Shown: piece after piece, positions 36,445 to 45,208 of the stretch | Numbering within the stretch: position 1 is the stretch's first letter | How the letters are laid out: every line of letters begins with the position of its first letter | Source of the DNA: Microbacterium sp. H1-D42 | GTDB lineage: Bacteria > Actinomycetota > Actinomycetes > Actinomycetales > Microbacteriaceae | Length of the DNA: 64,000 nt | Direction: 5' to 3' | Assembly: GCF_022637555.1 (NCBI RefSeq) | Contig: NZ_CP093342.1 | Span: 3,348,001-3,412,000, forward strand | Position numbers and translations under genes: made by a program | Notes under the pieces: generated by a model | Database searches by the model: none | The model's input: only the letters and a program-made list of their open reading frames with translations | What the model was told of the DNA's origin: nothing

Positions 36445-36804
36445 ATGACCGACACGCTTCCCCTGTGCCCGGAATGCTCCAGCGAGCACGCCTACGAGAT
36501 GGGCGCGCTGCTGGTGTGCCCGATGTGCGGACACGAGTGGTCGCCGGCCGAATCCGCCTCAGCATCCACCGAGGAGTCCGCCGAACGCGTCGTGAAGGAC
36601 GCCGTCGGCAACGTCCTCGCCGACGGCGACACGGTCGTGGTGACCACCTCGATCAAGGTGAAGGGATCACCGCAGGGCATCAAGGCCGGCACCAAGGTGC
36701 GCGGCATCCGCCTCATCGACCCGGTCAACGGCCACGACATCGACTGCAAGGTCGACGGCTTCGGCGCCATGCTGCTCAAGTCGAGCCTCGTGAAGAAGGC
36801 CTGA
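36445..36804 (+). CDS. yjdM: Zinc-ribbon protein YjdM (formerly PhnA-like)
   Basis: A 119-residue protein. Zinc ribbon CPECSSEH and CPMCGHEW (four Cys, residues ~8-29), a short acidic linker, then the conserved YjdM domain (DAVGNVLADGDTVVVTT, then GTKVRGIRLIDP, DGFGAMLLKSSLVKKA). The old name PhnA (phosphonoacetate hydrolase) is considered a misassignment; the actual role is unknown. It diverges from the arsR-sulP pair. Confidence 0.9.
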   Translation: MTDTLPLCPECSSEHAYEMGALLVCPMCGHEWSPAESASASTEESAERVVKDAVGNVLADGDTVVVTTSIKVKGSPQGIKAGTKVRGIRLIDPVNGHDIDCKVDGFGAMLLKSSLVKKA

Positions 36805-36879
36805 GCGCGGCACGCCGCGCGCAGCGAGCTCGCAGAGCGCAGGAGATGTGGCCTGCGACCGTGAAAGGATCGAGACACC

Positions 36880-39384
36880 ATGCTTCTCGATCCCACTCCC
36901 CTCCGCGACGCCGATCCGGATGCCGTGTACATGGCATTCGTCGAATGGGCGGAGTCGACCGGCATCAGCCTGTACCCCGCGCAGGACGAAGCTGTCATCG
37001 AGATCGTCTCGGGACAGAACCTGATTCTGAGCACCCCGACCGGCACTGGCAAGTCGCTCGTCGCCGTCGGCGCCCACTTCGCCGCCCTCGCCGACGGCCG
37101 CCGCACGTACTACACCGCGCCCATCAAAGCACTGGTGAGCGAGAAGTTCTTCGCGCTGGTCGACACGTTCGGCCCCGAGAACGTGGGCATGATCACCGGC
37201 GACTCGTCGGTGAACTCCGATGCCCCGATCATCTGCTGCACGGCTGAGATCCTGGCGAACCTCGCGCTGCGCGAGGGGTCGGATGCTGATGTCGGCCAGG
37301 TCGTGATGGACGAGTTCCACTTCTACGCCGACCCCGATCGAGGTTGGGCGTGGCAGGTGCCGCTGCTCACGCTGCCGCAGGCGCAGTTCATCCTGATGTC
37401 GGCGACCCTCGGGGATGTGACGGAGCTGGCATCCGATCTCACCCGGCGCACCGGGCGCGAGACGGCCGTCGTGACCGGCGTCGAGCGGCCGGTGCCGCTG
37501 CACTTCTACTACGAGCTCACGCCGATCCACGAGACCGTCGAAGAACTGCTGACCACCGGGCAGGCTCCGATCTACGTCGTGCACTTCTCGCAGGCGGCCG
37601 CGATGGAGCGCGCGCAGGCGCTGTCGAGCACCAAGATCGCCACCCGAGAGCAGCGGGATGCCATCGCCGAGCTGATCGGCGAGTTCCGCTTCACGACCGC
37701 GTTCGGCAGGACTCTGTCGAAGTTCCTGCGGGCCGGTATCGGCGTGCACCACGCGGGCATGCTTCCGAAGTACCGGCGCCTCGTCGAGCAGCTCGCCCAG
37801 CGCGGCATGCTGCGGGTGATCTGCGGCACCGACACCCTCGGCGTCGGCATCAACGTGCCGATCCGCACGGTGCTGCTGACCGCGCTGACGAAGTTCGACG
37901 GACAGCGGATGCGACAGCTGAACGCCCGCGAGTTCCACCAGATCGCCGGCCGCGCCGGCCGCGCCGGATTCGACACGGCCGGAACCGTCGTCGCCCAGGC
38001 ACCGGAGCACGAGACCGAGAACGCCGCGGCGATCAAGAAGGCCGGCGACGATCCGAAGAAGAAGCGCAAGCTGATCCGCAAGAAGGCACCGGACGGCTTC
38101 GTGTCGTGGGGCGAGCCGTCGTTCCGCAAGCTGATCGACGCCGAGCCCGAGACGCTCACCTCGCACATGCAGATCACCAGCGCCATGATGCTCAACGTGA
38201 TCGCCCGCGGCGGCGACGTGTTCGGCAATATGCGCGCGCTGGTATACGACAATCACGAACCGCGTGCGAAGCAGCGTCTGCTCGCCCTTCGCGCGTTGGG
38301 GATCTACCGCACGCTGCGGGAATCGGGCATCGTCGAGCAGACGGCTGACGGCGAGGTGCGTCTCACGGTCGACCTGCAGCCGAACTTCGCGTTGAACCAG
38401 CCGCTGTCGCCGTTCGCGCTGGCGGCGTTCGAGCTGCTGGATCCGGATGCTGCGACGTTCGCGCTCGACATGATCTCGATCGTCGAGTCGACGCTCGACG
38501 ACCCGCGCGCCGTGCTCGGACAGCAGGAGTTCCTCGCGCGGGGCGAAGCCGTGGCCGAGATGAAGCGCGAGGGCATCGAATACGACGAGCGCATGGAGCT
38601 GCTCGAGCAGATCACCTATCCGAAGCCGCTGGAAGAGCTGCTCGGTGCGGCCTTCGAGACCTACAGCTCTGCGCAGCCGTGGATCCGCGACTTCGAACTG
38701 CACCCGAAGTCGGTCGTGCGCGACATGTACGAGCGAGCCATGTCGTTCGGGGAATATGTCGCGTACTACAAGATCGCCCGCTCAGAGGGGGTCGTGCTGC
38801 GATACCTGTCCGACGCGTACCGCGCGGCATCGCAGACGATCCCGGAGCACCTGAAGAACGAAGACCTGCGCGACCTCATCGAGTGGCTCGGCGAGCTGGT
38901 GCGCCAGGTCGACTCGTCACTGCTCGACGAGTGGGAAGAGCTGCGCGCTGGCATCGACAACGGGGTGTTCGACGTGCCGCGTCACGATGACGAGCCGGTC
39001 GTGCCGCCGGCACCCAAGCGCCTCACCTCGAACGTGCGCGCCTTCCGCACCCTGGTGCGCAACGAGCTGTTCCGTCGCGTGCAGCTCGCCGCCCGCGAGG
39101 ACGTCGATGCACTGGCATCCCTCGACGCCGACTTCGGCGCCGACGCCTGGGACGCGTCGCTCGACGCGTACTTCGCCGAGCACGATGAGATCCTCACAGG
39201 GCCAGATGCCCGCAGCGCGAAGCTGCTGATACTCACCGAAGGCCAGACGATGTGGACCGCACGCCAGATCCTCGACGATCCCGCCGGCGACCACGACTGG
39301 GGCATCTCGGCGACGATCGATCTGGCGGCATCCGATGAAGCCGGCGAAGCCGTCGTCACGGTGACCGGCGTCGACCGGCTGTAG
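36880..39384 (+). CDS. Ski2-like DEAD/DEAH-box RNA helicase (DUF3516 family)
   Basis: An 834-residue helicase. Motif I STPTGTGKS (near residue 55), Ia YTAPIKALVSEKF, motif II DEFH (near 145), motif III MSATLG, motif VI QIAGRAGRAG (near 365). The C-terminal 430 residues match the actinobacterial DUF3516 extension (EFLARGEAVAEMKREGIEYD; GEYVAYYKIARSEGVVLRYL). It should unwind RNA with ATP, possibly in decay or ribosome maturation, but no specific role is established. AAGGA lies nine bases before the ATG. Confidence 0.92.
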   Translation: MLLDPTPLRDADPDAVYMAFVEWAESTGISLYPAQDEAVIEIVSGQNLILSTPTGTGKSLVAVGAHFAALADGRRTYYTAPIKALVSEKFFALVDTFGPENVGMITGDSSVNSDAPIICCTAEILANLALREGSDADVGQVVMDEFHFYADPDRGWAWQVPLLTLPQAQFILMSATLGDVTELASDLTRRTGRETAVVTGVERPVPLHFYYELTPIHETVEELLTTGQAPIYVVHFSQAAAMERAQALSSTKIATREQRDAIAELIGEFRFTTAFGRTLSKFLRAGIGVHHAGMLPKYRRLVEQLAQRGMLRVICGTDTLGVGINVPIRTVLLTALTKFDGQRMRQLNAREFHQIAGRAGRAGFDTAGTVVAQAPEHETENAAAIKKAGDDPKKKRKLIRKKAPDGFVSWGEPSFRKLIDAEPETLTSHMQITSAMMLNVIARGGDVFGNMRALVYDNHEPRAKQRLLALRALGIYRTLRESGIVEQTADGEVRLTVDLQPNFALNQPLSPFALAAFELLDPDAATFALDMISIVESTLDDPRAVLGQQEFLARGEAVAEMKREGIEYDERMELLEQITYPKPLEELLGAAFETYSSAQPWIRDFELHPKSVVRDMYERAMSFGEYVAYYKIARSEGVVLRYLSDAYRAASQTIPEHLKNEDLRDLIEWLGELVRQVDSSLLDEWEELRAGIDNGVFDVPRHDDEPVVPPAPKRLTSNVRAFRTLVRNELFRRVQLAAREDVDALASLDADFGADAWDASLDAYFAEHDEILTGPDARSAKLLILTEGQTMWTARQILDDPAGDHDWGISATIDLAASDEAGEAVVTVTGVDRL

Positions 39385-39406
39385 ACCGACCCGCCGTTCG
39401 GCAGTC

Positions 39407-39425
39407 GCCGGCCGAGAAAGCCGGC
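39407..39425. terminator. Weak hairpin between converging helicase and WYL genes
   Basis: GCCGGC (39407-39412) and GCCGGC (39420-39425), self-complementary arms with a 7-base loop. Short and without T-run; tentative. Confidence 0.35.
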
Positions 39426-39432
39426 CGGTGGA

Positions 39433-40413
39433 TCATGAATGTCGAGGGTCAGCCTCCCCCGGCCCTCGTCCGCGCAGCATCCGCTCCCCCATCTCACAGA
39501 GCGCGCGTCGCACCTCCTCGCCCTCGAGCACCTCGAACTCGATGCCGCTCATGCCGATGTACAGCGCGAACTCCTCCGGTGTGCGGGCGCCGGCGGTGAG
39601 GATGCTGGTGCCGTCGACGTCGTCGACGACCTGGGCGATCGACGCGTCGAAGTGCTGAGATACCTGTGCCGCGGGCGCATGCATGCGCAGCCGCGCCCGG
39701 ATCGGATAGGGCGCCGTCGTGATGCTGTGCGCTGTGAACTGCCGCAGCGCATCGTCGGGGATGTCGCGCTGGGGAAAGTCCTCACGAAGTTCGACCGGGC
39801 GTCGCAGCCGGTCCACGCGCAGCGTGCGCCAGGCTTCGCGTGTGGGGTCCCAGGCGACCAGATACCAGCGCTCTGCGGTGTGCACGATGCGGTGCGCCTC
39901 GATGACCCGCTGAATCTCGACACCGTCATGGCGGGTGTAGTCGACACGCAGTCTCCGATGGGCGGCGATGGCAGCGGCGAGCGCGGTGACGACCTCGAAG
40001 TCGATGTCCTGCCTGCCCTCTGCGAGCGGCACCATCGCCTGCTCGACCTCGACGATCTGCCGGCGGGTCGCCGGTGACAGAGACTGCTCCAGCTTCGCGA
40101 GTGCGCGGGCCGCGGCATCCTCCATCCCCGTCACCACGGTCGTCGCGGCGGCCCGCAACCCCACGGCGATCGCGACGGATTCGTCCGGGGCGAGCGTGAG
40201 CGGCGGCACCTCGGCGCCGGCGCCGAGCCGGTATCCACCGTGTCTCCCGCGGGTCGCTTCGACGCCGTACCCGAGTTCACGAAGGTCGTCGATGTCGCGC
40301 CGCAGCGTGCGACCGCTCACTTCGAGGCGCTCGCGCAGTTCGGCGCTGCTCCATGCCCTGCGCACCTGCAGCAGTGCGAGCAGGGCAAGTGTCCGTCCCG
40401 TGGTTCGAGTCAT
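39433..40413 (-). CDS. WYL-domain (YafY-type) transcriptional regulator
   Basis: A 326-residue regulator. N-terminal HTH_11 (LALLALLQVRRAWSSAELRE, then VSGRTLRRDIDDLRELG, residues ~8-48). A WYL ligand domain occupies ~145-215 (RRLRVDYTRHD... ERWYLVAWDPTREAWRTLRVDR; here the motif reads WYL). The C-terminal WCX region ends at ERMLRGRGPG. It diverges from the epoxide hydrolase gene, its probable target. ATG at 40413 is the first in the expected place; upstream ORF extension crosses the other gene. Confidence 0.88.
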   Translation of the reverse strand: MTRTTGRTLALLALLQVRRAWSSAELRERLEVSGRTLRRDIDDLRELGYGVEATRGRHGGYRLGAGAEVPPLTLAPDESVAIAVGLRAAATTVVTGMEDAAARALAKLEQSLSPATRRQIVEVEQAMVPLAEGRQDIDFEVVTALAAAIAAHRRLRVDYTRHDGVEIQRVIEAHRIVHTAERWYLVAWDPTREAWRTLRVDRLRRPVELREDFPQRDIPDDALRQFTAHSITTAPYPIRARLRMHAPAAQVSQHFDASIAQVVDDVDGTSILTAGARTPEEFALYIGMSGIEFEVLEGEEVRRALCEMGERMLRGRGPGEADPRHS

Positions 40414-40474
40414 GCATCCAGCCTGTTTGCGTATCAGGACATATTGTGACCTATTAGGGCGAGAAGCTGAAGTC

Positions 40475-41647
40475 ATGAACACGAACCGGGTCCAGCCCTT
40501 CCGCATCGAGATCGCCGACTCCGCCGTTGCAGATCTGCAGCATCGGCTCGAGAACGCGCGGTTCCCGCAGCCCCTTCCAGTCGACGACAGCAGCACCGGC
40601 ATCCCGTCGGCGGAACTGCAGCGTCTGATGGCCCGGTGGGCTCAGCACGACTGGCGCGCGACAGAGGCACGACTCAACGCCCTGCCGCAGATCATCACGA
40701 ACATCGACGGCCAGAACATCCATGCCGTGCACGTGCGGTCGCCGCATCCCGATGCGACGCCTCTGCTGCTCATGCACGGTTGGCCAGGGTCGTTCCTCGA
40801 GTTCGAAGCGCTGATCGGGCCGCTCACCGATCCACTCGCCCACGGCGGCGCGGCATCCGACGCCTTCGATGTCGTGATTCCGTCGCATCCCGGCTTCGGC
40901 TTCTCGACGCCGCTGGTCGGCGCGGACTGGAAGCGCAGCGATATCGCGGTCGTGATGCTCGAGCTGATGACGCGGCTAGGCTACGAGCGCTTCGCGATCC
41001 AGGGCGGCGACATGGGGGCGGGCGTCGCGCCCGAGATGGGGCGCATCGCACCGGACCGTGTGATCGGCATCCACGCGAACGGTTCGCTCGGATCATTCGT
41101 CGGACAGGTCGACGACGAGACAGCCGCGGCGCTCACGCCCCTGGAGCGCGATCGGCTGCGGCGGGTCAGCGAGTTCATGCAGCGGGAGTTCGGCTACATC
41201 TCGATCCAGTCGACACGACCCGCCCTGATCGGTGCGATGCTCGCCGACAGCCCGGTGGCGCAGTTCGCGTGGATCCACGACAAGATCCAGGCGTGGACGC
41301 ATCCGGCGGAGACCTCCGCCGCCGACCTCATCGGAGAGCGATTCCTGTTCGAGAACGCGGCGCTCTACTGGTTCACGGCCACAGGTGGGACGGCCGCGTA
41401 CGTCGGATACGCGCAGGATGCCGGATGGGGAGCCGTGCCCGAGAACTCGGGTGTTCCCACCGCGGTGATGGTGTTCGCGCACGACGTCGGACTGCGATTC
41501 GCGGAGGAGAAGTCGAACACGATCGTGCGCTGGACCGACGTCGAAGGTCGCGGCGGACACTTCGCCGCATTGGAGGAGCCGCACCTGCTGCTGGCGGACG
41601 TGCGGGAGTTCTTCGCGGGACTGCGGTCTGATCGCTTGCCGCGGTGA
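40475..41647 (+). CDS. Epoxide hydrolase, alpha/beta hydrolase fold
   Basis: A 390-residue enzyme of the microsomal-type epoxide hydrolase group. The N-terminal EHN segment (FRIEIADSAVADLQHRLENA, residues ~8-27) is typical. Oxyanion motif HGWPGSFLEFEALI, nucleophile elbow GGDMGAG (Asp near residue 182), and a lid with proton-donor Tyr candidates (ALYWFTATGGTAAYVGY). The catalytic His lies in GRGGHFAALEEP near 365. It opens epoxides to diols. The divergent WYL regulator suggests induction by a substrate or related stress. Confidence 0.9.
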   Translation: MNTNRVQPFRIEIADSAVADLQHRLENARFPQPLPVDDSSTGIPSAELQRLMARWAQHDWRATEARLNALPQIITNIDGQNIHAVHVRSPHPDATPLLLMHGWPGSFLEFEALIGPLTDPLAHGGAASDAFDVVIPSHPGFGFSTPLVGADWKRSDIAVVMLELMTRLGYERFAIQGGDMGAGVAPEMGRIAPDRVIGIHANGSLGSFVGQVDDETAAALTPLERDRLRRVSEFMQREFGYISIQSTRPALIGAMLADSPVAQFAWIHDKIQAWTHPAETSAADLIGERFLFENAALYWFTATGGTAAYVGYAQDAGWGAVPENSGVPTAVMVFAHDVGLRFAEEKSNTIVRWTDVEGRGGHFAALEEPHLLLADVREFFAGLRSDRLPR

Positions 41648-41719
41648 GGCGGCGTGAACAGCCCGGAGTCGCGGCCGAGCGCACCCCCTTGACGACGTCG
41701 GGTGAGCCCACCCTCCCAC

Positions 41720-42682
41720 TCACCGCGGCACCCCCTCGAGTGCACTGGCCACCATCCGCCGCACCAGCTCCGGGTATGACACCCCGGCGGCCGCGAACAT
41801 CAGCGGCACCTGTGACTGCGCGGTCATTCCAGGTGTCGTGTTCACCTCGTTCAGCACCGGCCCTTCTGCAGTGAGGAAGAAGTCGATGCGTGCGACGCCC
41901 GCGCAGCCGAGGGCATCGAACATCCGCAGTGCGGCACCGGTCAACGCGGTCCGGTCGCGGCGCGACAGCTCGGCGGGCACCTCGAAGCGCGCCGTGCCGT
42001 CGTACTTGCTCGCCGTGTCGAACAGTCCGTTCGCGTGGATCTCCAACGGCGGCGTCGCCCAGCGCACGCCGCCCGAATCACGCAGCACCGCGACGTCGAT
42101 CTCTCGACCGCGCACGACCTGCTCGATGAGGATGCGGCGGTCATGGTGCGCCGCCTCGTGCAGCGCCGCCTGCAGCTGATCGGCCTGACGCACCAGCGTC
42201 ACGCCGTGACTCGACCCGGCGCTGACGGGTTTGACGACCACTTCCTGCTCGAACTCGATGTCGCCGATGTCGGAGGCGTCGACGAGCTGCGCCGGGGCTG
42301 TGCGGATGCCGATGGCCTCGGCCACGAGCTTGGTCGCCCATTTGTCCATGCCGATCGCGCCGGCGGCAACACCGGATCCCACAACGGGCACGTGTGCGAG
42401 GGCGCACAGCGCGGCGAGCGCGCCGTCCTCCCCGCCGCGGCCGTGCACGACAGGGAGCACTGCGTCGGCCCCCGCGAGAACTCCGACGGCGAGCTGCAGC
42501 GACAGCGCCGGTGTCGGCGCCAGCGGCACGCCGTCGTGCATCCAGCATCCATCTGCGCTGATGGTCAGCCGCTCGACAGCGAAGCCGGCCTGTTCCAGCG
42601 CGGCGGCGAGGCCGTCCGCGCCGGCCAGCGAGACCGCGTGCTCTGCGCTCTCGCCCCCTCCTATGACGACGATCCGCTTCAT
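41720..42682 (-). CDS. ddl: D-alanine--D-alanine (or D-Ala--D-Xaa) ligase of a van-like cluster
   Basis: A 320-residue ATP-grasp ligase. N-terminal GGESAEHAVSLAGADGLAAA, HGRGGEDGALAALCALAHVP, grasp loop VVVKPVSAGSSHGVTLV (near residue 140), omega-loop SKYDGTARFEVPAEL, and metal/ATP motifs ARIDFF and NEVNTTPGMTAQS (near 285). It joins D-Ala to a second D-amino acid for the peptidoglycan stem. The SKYDG segment looks like ordinary Ddl rather than VanC-type D-Ser ligases, but specificity needs testing. Start ATG at 42682 has GAAGGAG and overlaps the racemase stop. Confidence 0.85.
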   Translation of the reverse strand: MKRIVVIGGGESAEHAVSLAGADGLAAALEQAGFAVERLTISADGCWMHDGVPLAPTPALSLQLAVGVLAGADAVLPVVHGRGGEDGALAALCALAHVPVVGSGVAAGAIGMDKWATKLVAEAIGIRTAPAQLVDASDIGDIEFEQEVVVKPVSAGSSHGVTLVRQADQLQAALHEAAHHDRRILIEQVVRGREIDVAVLRDSGGVRWATPPLEIHANGLFDTASKYDGTARFEVPAELSRRDRTALTGAALRMFDALGCAGVARIDFFLTAEGPVLNEVNTTPGMTAQSQVPLMFAAAGVSYPELVRRMVASALEGVPR

Positions 42683-43770
42683 GCAGCGCTCCTTCTCACT
42701 CGTGGTCCGATGCCTGTGACGATCGTGTGCGGGATCGTGCCCGCCCAGGCGGCCCACTCCTGCACGCTCGGCGCCCCCGCGTCGGGCCCGAAGATCGTCA
42801 CCGTGGTGCCGCGCGGGTAGTCGAAGACGCCGGTGTCGACGACGATCTGATCCATCGACACCCGACCGACGATGGGATGCCGCCGGCCATCGATCGACAC
42901 GCAGGCGTCGGCGGACAGCTCCCTCGGGATGCCGTCGGCATAGCCGACCCCGACGACCGCAAGCCGTGTGGGGGAGCTCGTGATGTGCGTACCGCCGTAG
43001 CCGACCGGCGTGCCCGCTGATGCGCTGATGCTGTGCACCACCGGGGCGGTGAATCGTCCCGCTGCCGCGAGCGTCGTGGTGGCAGACGGATCGATGCCGA
43101 CCAGCCCGGCGCCGATCCGCACCAGATCGAAATGGGTGCCGGTGTCGGTCAGAGCTCCTGACGTGGCAGACAGGTGGGTGATGACGGGGGCGAAGCCCGC
43201 GCGCAGCGCGGTGTCACGGGCCGCGCGCATGAACAGCACGGCGGGCACGTTGGCGCGCGGATCAGCGCGGTCGGCGTTCGGCAGGTGCCCCATCAGACCG
43301 GTCACAGTGATGTGTCCGGCATCGCGACCCCGGCGGGCCAGCTGCAGCAGGGCGTTCCAGTCCTCGATGGGGCATCCGCCCCTGGTCATGCCGGTGTCCA
43401 CACTGAGGTGCACGCGCTGCGCCGTGGGGCGCTGGTCGAGCAGCGCTCGCAGTTCGTCGACCGAGCCGATCGCGACGTCGACGCGCAGCAGGTTCGCCTG
43501 CTCGGCGTCGATCCCCGCCGGGTTCAACCACGCCAGGATCGGCGCGCGCAGCCCGGCCTCACGCAGCGGTGCCGCATGAGCGACGTCGGTGATGCCGAGC
43601 CATTCGGCTCCGGCATCGAGGGCGGCGGATGCCACGGGCACGGCCCCGTGGCCGTATCCGTCGGCCTTCACGACGGCCATGATCGGCGGGCGGACCTGCG
43701 CCTGCACCCTGGCGATGTTCTCGGCGACCGAGGATCGAATCAGCTGCAGAGTGGGTGGGGGGAAGCTCAT
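42679..43770 (-). CDS. alr: Alanine (or serine) racemase of the van-like cluster
   Basis: A 363-residue PLP racemase. The PLP Lys is in AVVKADGYGHG (near residue 33; the usual motif is KADAYGHG). RVHLSVDTGMTRGG and VGYADGIPREL are the typical substrate segments; GRVSMDQIVVD is near 310. It supplies D-Ala (or D-Ser) for the ligase encoded next. It is soluble, unlike VanT racemases of enterococci, which have a membrane domain. Start ATG at 43770 has GAGG six bases upstream and follows the carboxypeptidase stop by eight bases. A second, housekeeping alr is expected elsewhere. Confidence 0.88.
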   Translation of the reverse strand: MSFPPPTLQLIRSSVAENIARVQAQVRPPIMAVVKADGYGHGAVPVASAALDAGAEWLGITDVAHAAPLREAGLRAPILAWLNPAGIDAEQANLLRVDVAIGSVDELRALLDQRPTAQRVHLSVDTGMTRGGCPIEDWNALLQLARRGRDAGHITVTGLMGHLPNADRADPRANVPAVLFMRAARDTALRAGFAPVITHLSATSGALTDTGTHFDLVRIGAGLVGIDPSATTTLAAAGRFTAPVVHSISASAGTPVGYGGTHITSSPTRLAVVGVGYADGIPRELSADACVSIDGRRHPIVGRVSMDQIVVDTGVFDYPRGTTVTIFGPDAGAPSVQEWAAWAGTIPHTIVTGIGPRVRRSAA

Positions 43771-43778
43771 GTCGATCC

Positions 43779-44432
43779 TCACCGCCGCTCGGAGGCGTCG
43801 GCGTACATGCGCGGGCATCCGACGTCGACGGCGTCCGGACGCAGCTCGAAGTGCCACGCCTCGTTGGCGTACACCTGGCAGAGTCCGTGCGCGGCGCCGT
43901 GGTCGGCGAGCCACTCCGCGGCCCGCCACGGGCCGATGTCGACCGCCTCGCCGGACACGTGCTCCGACTCCTCGGGTGTGGCCACCCAGCGGGCGGCCTC
44001 TTCTGCCGTGCCGTGCTCTGCGGTGGCATCCTGCAGCAGGAGGTTCTGATAGGCGGGCGTGCGCCAGCCGCTGTTCAGACGGATCTCCACCCCGTCCGCC
44101 GCCGCGTCGTCGGCTGCGCGGCGGAGCGCGTCGAGCAGTGCGGGCTCGAGATTCGTCACCGCCGGAACGTCGCTCCAGGCATTCACCTGCTCGCCATCGC
44201 GGATCACGCCGTCCGCACCCGTGACCTCTCGGTCGGCGGTCGTGCCGGCAGGCTGCCCGACCACCGGCTGCCCGTCCGCCGCTGCGCGTGGTGCGTGCTG
44301 CAGTTGGAGTGCCGCCTGGGTGACGGCGAAGGCCGCGAGCACGACGATGAGCACCGTGATGCCCGTGAGGGTCCGACGCCGACGCCGACGCCTGCGCTCG
44401 GTGGCCGCGGTCATCGTTCTGACGCTGTTCAT
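43779..44432 (-). CDS. Membrane-anchored D-alanyl-D-alanine carboxypeptidase, M15/VanY family
   Basis: About 217 residues: an Arg-rich N terminus, one membrane anchor (LTGITVLIVVLAAFAVTQAAL, trimmed), then an extracytoplasmic M15 domain. Zinc and catalytic motifs: SEHVSGEAVDIG (SxHxxGxAxD) near residue 165 and WHFEL near 193. It removes the terminal D-Ala from stem peptides or precursors. It is first in the operon with racemase and ligase, and diverges from the two-component genes. The start is uncertain: ATG 44432 has GGGAG very close; a TTG 12 bases earlier and an ATG at 44414 are alternatives. Confidence 0.87.
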   Translation of the reverse strand: MNSVRTMTAATERRRRRRRRTLTGITVLIVVLAAFAVTQAALQLQHAPRAAADGQPVVGQPAGTTADREVTGADGVIRDGEQVNAWSDVPAVTNLEPALLDALRRAADDAAADGVEIRLNSGWRTPAYQNLLLQDATAEHGTAEEAARWVATPEESEHVSGEAVDIGPWRAAEWLADHGAAHGLCQVYANEAWHFELRPDAVDVGCPRMYADASERR

Positions 44433-44479
44433 GCTCCCAGTCAACGAAGCCGGATGTTGCAGGGCCGTATGCGGTTTTC

Positions 44480-44501
44480 GATACGCGGGCGATATGCGCC
44501 C
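44480..44501. promoter_or_regulatory. Response-regulator binding repeats in the van-like divergent promoter
   Basis: GATACGCGGGC followed without gap by GATATGCGCCC: an 11-bp direct repeat, the spacing typical for OmpR/VanR-type regulators. A third TATGCG lies at 44468. Lies between the carboxypeptidase and response-regulator starts. Confidence 0.5.
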
Positions 44502-44506
44502 GCACG

Positions 44507-44512
44507 TAGGCT
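44507..44512 (+). promoter_or_regulatory. -10 box for a leaderless response-regulator transcript
   Basis: TAGGCT ends six bases before the ATG at 44519; no ribosome site is present. Confidence 0.5.
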
Positions 44513-44518
44513 TCAGGC

Positions 44519-45208
44519 ATGCGCGTTCTGATCGTCGAGGACGAGCCCCTGATGGCCGAGGCCATCCGCGATGGGCTCCGGCTGGAGGCCATCGCCGCCG
44601 ACATCGCCGCCGACGGCGACACCGCGCTCGAGCTGCTGACGATCAACGCCTACGACCTGGCTGTGCTCGACCGCGACCTGCCTGGGCTCTCCGGGGACGA
44701 CATCGCCCGCTGGATCGTGGCCTCTGGCAGCGGCATCCCGATCATGATCCTGACGGCCGCCGACCGCCTCGACGACAAGGTCTCGGGTTTCGAGCTGGGC
44801 GCCGACGATTACCTCACGAAGCCGTTCGAGCTGCGTGAGCTGGTGATGCGTCTGCGCGCGCTCGATCGCCGTCGGGCTCACGCGCGGCCACCGGTGCGAG
44901 AGCTCGCTGGTCTGCGCCTGGATCCGTTCCGTCGCGAGGTGTATCGCGATGATCGCTATGTCGCGCTGACCAGGAAGCAGTTCGCCGTTCTCGAGGTGCT
45001 CATCGCCGCTGAGGGCGGGGTGGTCAGTGCGGAGGAGCTGCTGGAGCGGGCGTGGGATGAGAACGCGGATCCGTTCACGAATGCCGTGCGCATCACGGTC
45101 TCGGCGCTGCGCAAGCGTCTTGGCGAGCCATGGGTGATCGCCACGGTGCCCGGTGTCGGCTATCGCATAGATACCGCGCCGCAGGGAGACGTCGATGCCG
45201 ACCGGTAG
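44519..45208 (+). CDS. OmpR-family response regulator (VanR-like)
   Basis: A 229-residue regulator. Receiver domain: acidic pocket IVEDEP, phosphoacceptor Asp in LDRDLPG (near residue 51), LTAAD and KPFELREL. Winged-helix DNA-binding domain ~130-222 (LTRKQFAVLEVLIAAEGGVV; TNAVRITVSALRKRLGEP; VPGVGYRI). Paired with the kinase that overlaps its 3' end by 14 bases. By position it controls the divergent cell-wall operon, perhaps through the 11-bp repeats upstream. Confidence 0.92.
   Translation: MRVLIVEDEPLMAEAIRDGLRLEAIAADIAADGDTALELLTINAYDLAVLDRDLPGLSGDDIARWIVASGSGIPIMILTAADRLDDKVSGFELGADDYLTKPFELRELVMRLRALDRRRAHARPPVRELAGLRLDPFRREVYRDDRYVALTRKQFAVLEVLIAAEGGVVSAEELLERAWDENADPFTNAVRITVSALRKRLGEPWVIATVPGVGYRIDTAPQGDVDADR

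Noticed and set aside
39968..40474. N-terminal extension of the epoxide hydrolase ORF
   Set aside because: The extra 169 codons are antisense to the WYL regulator and low complexity; the family start is at 40475.
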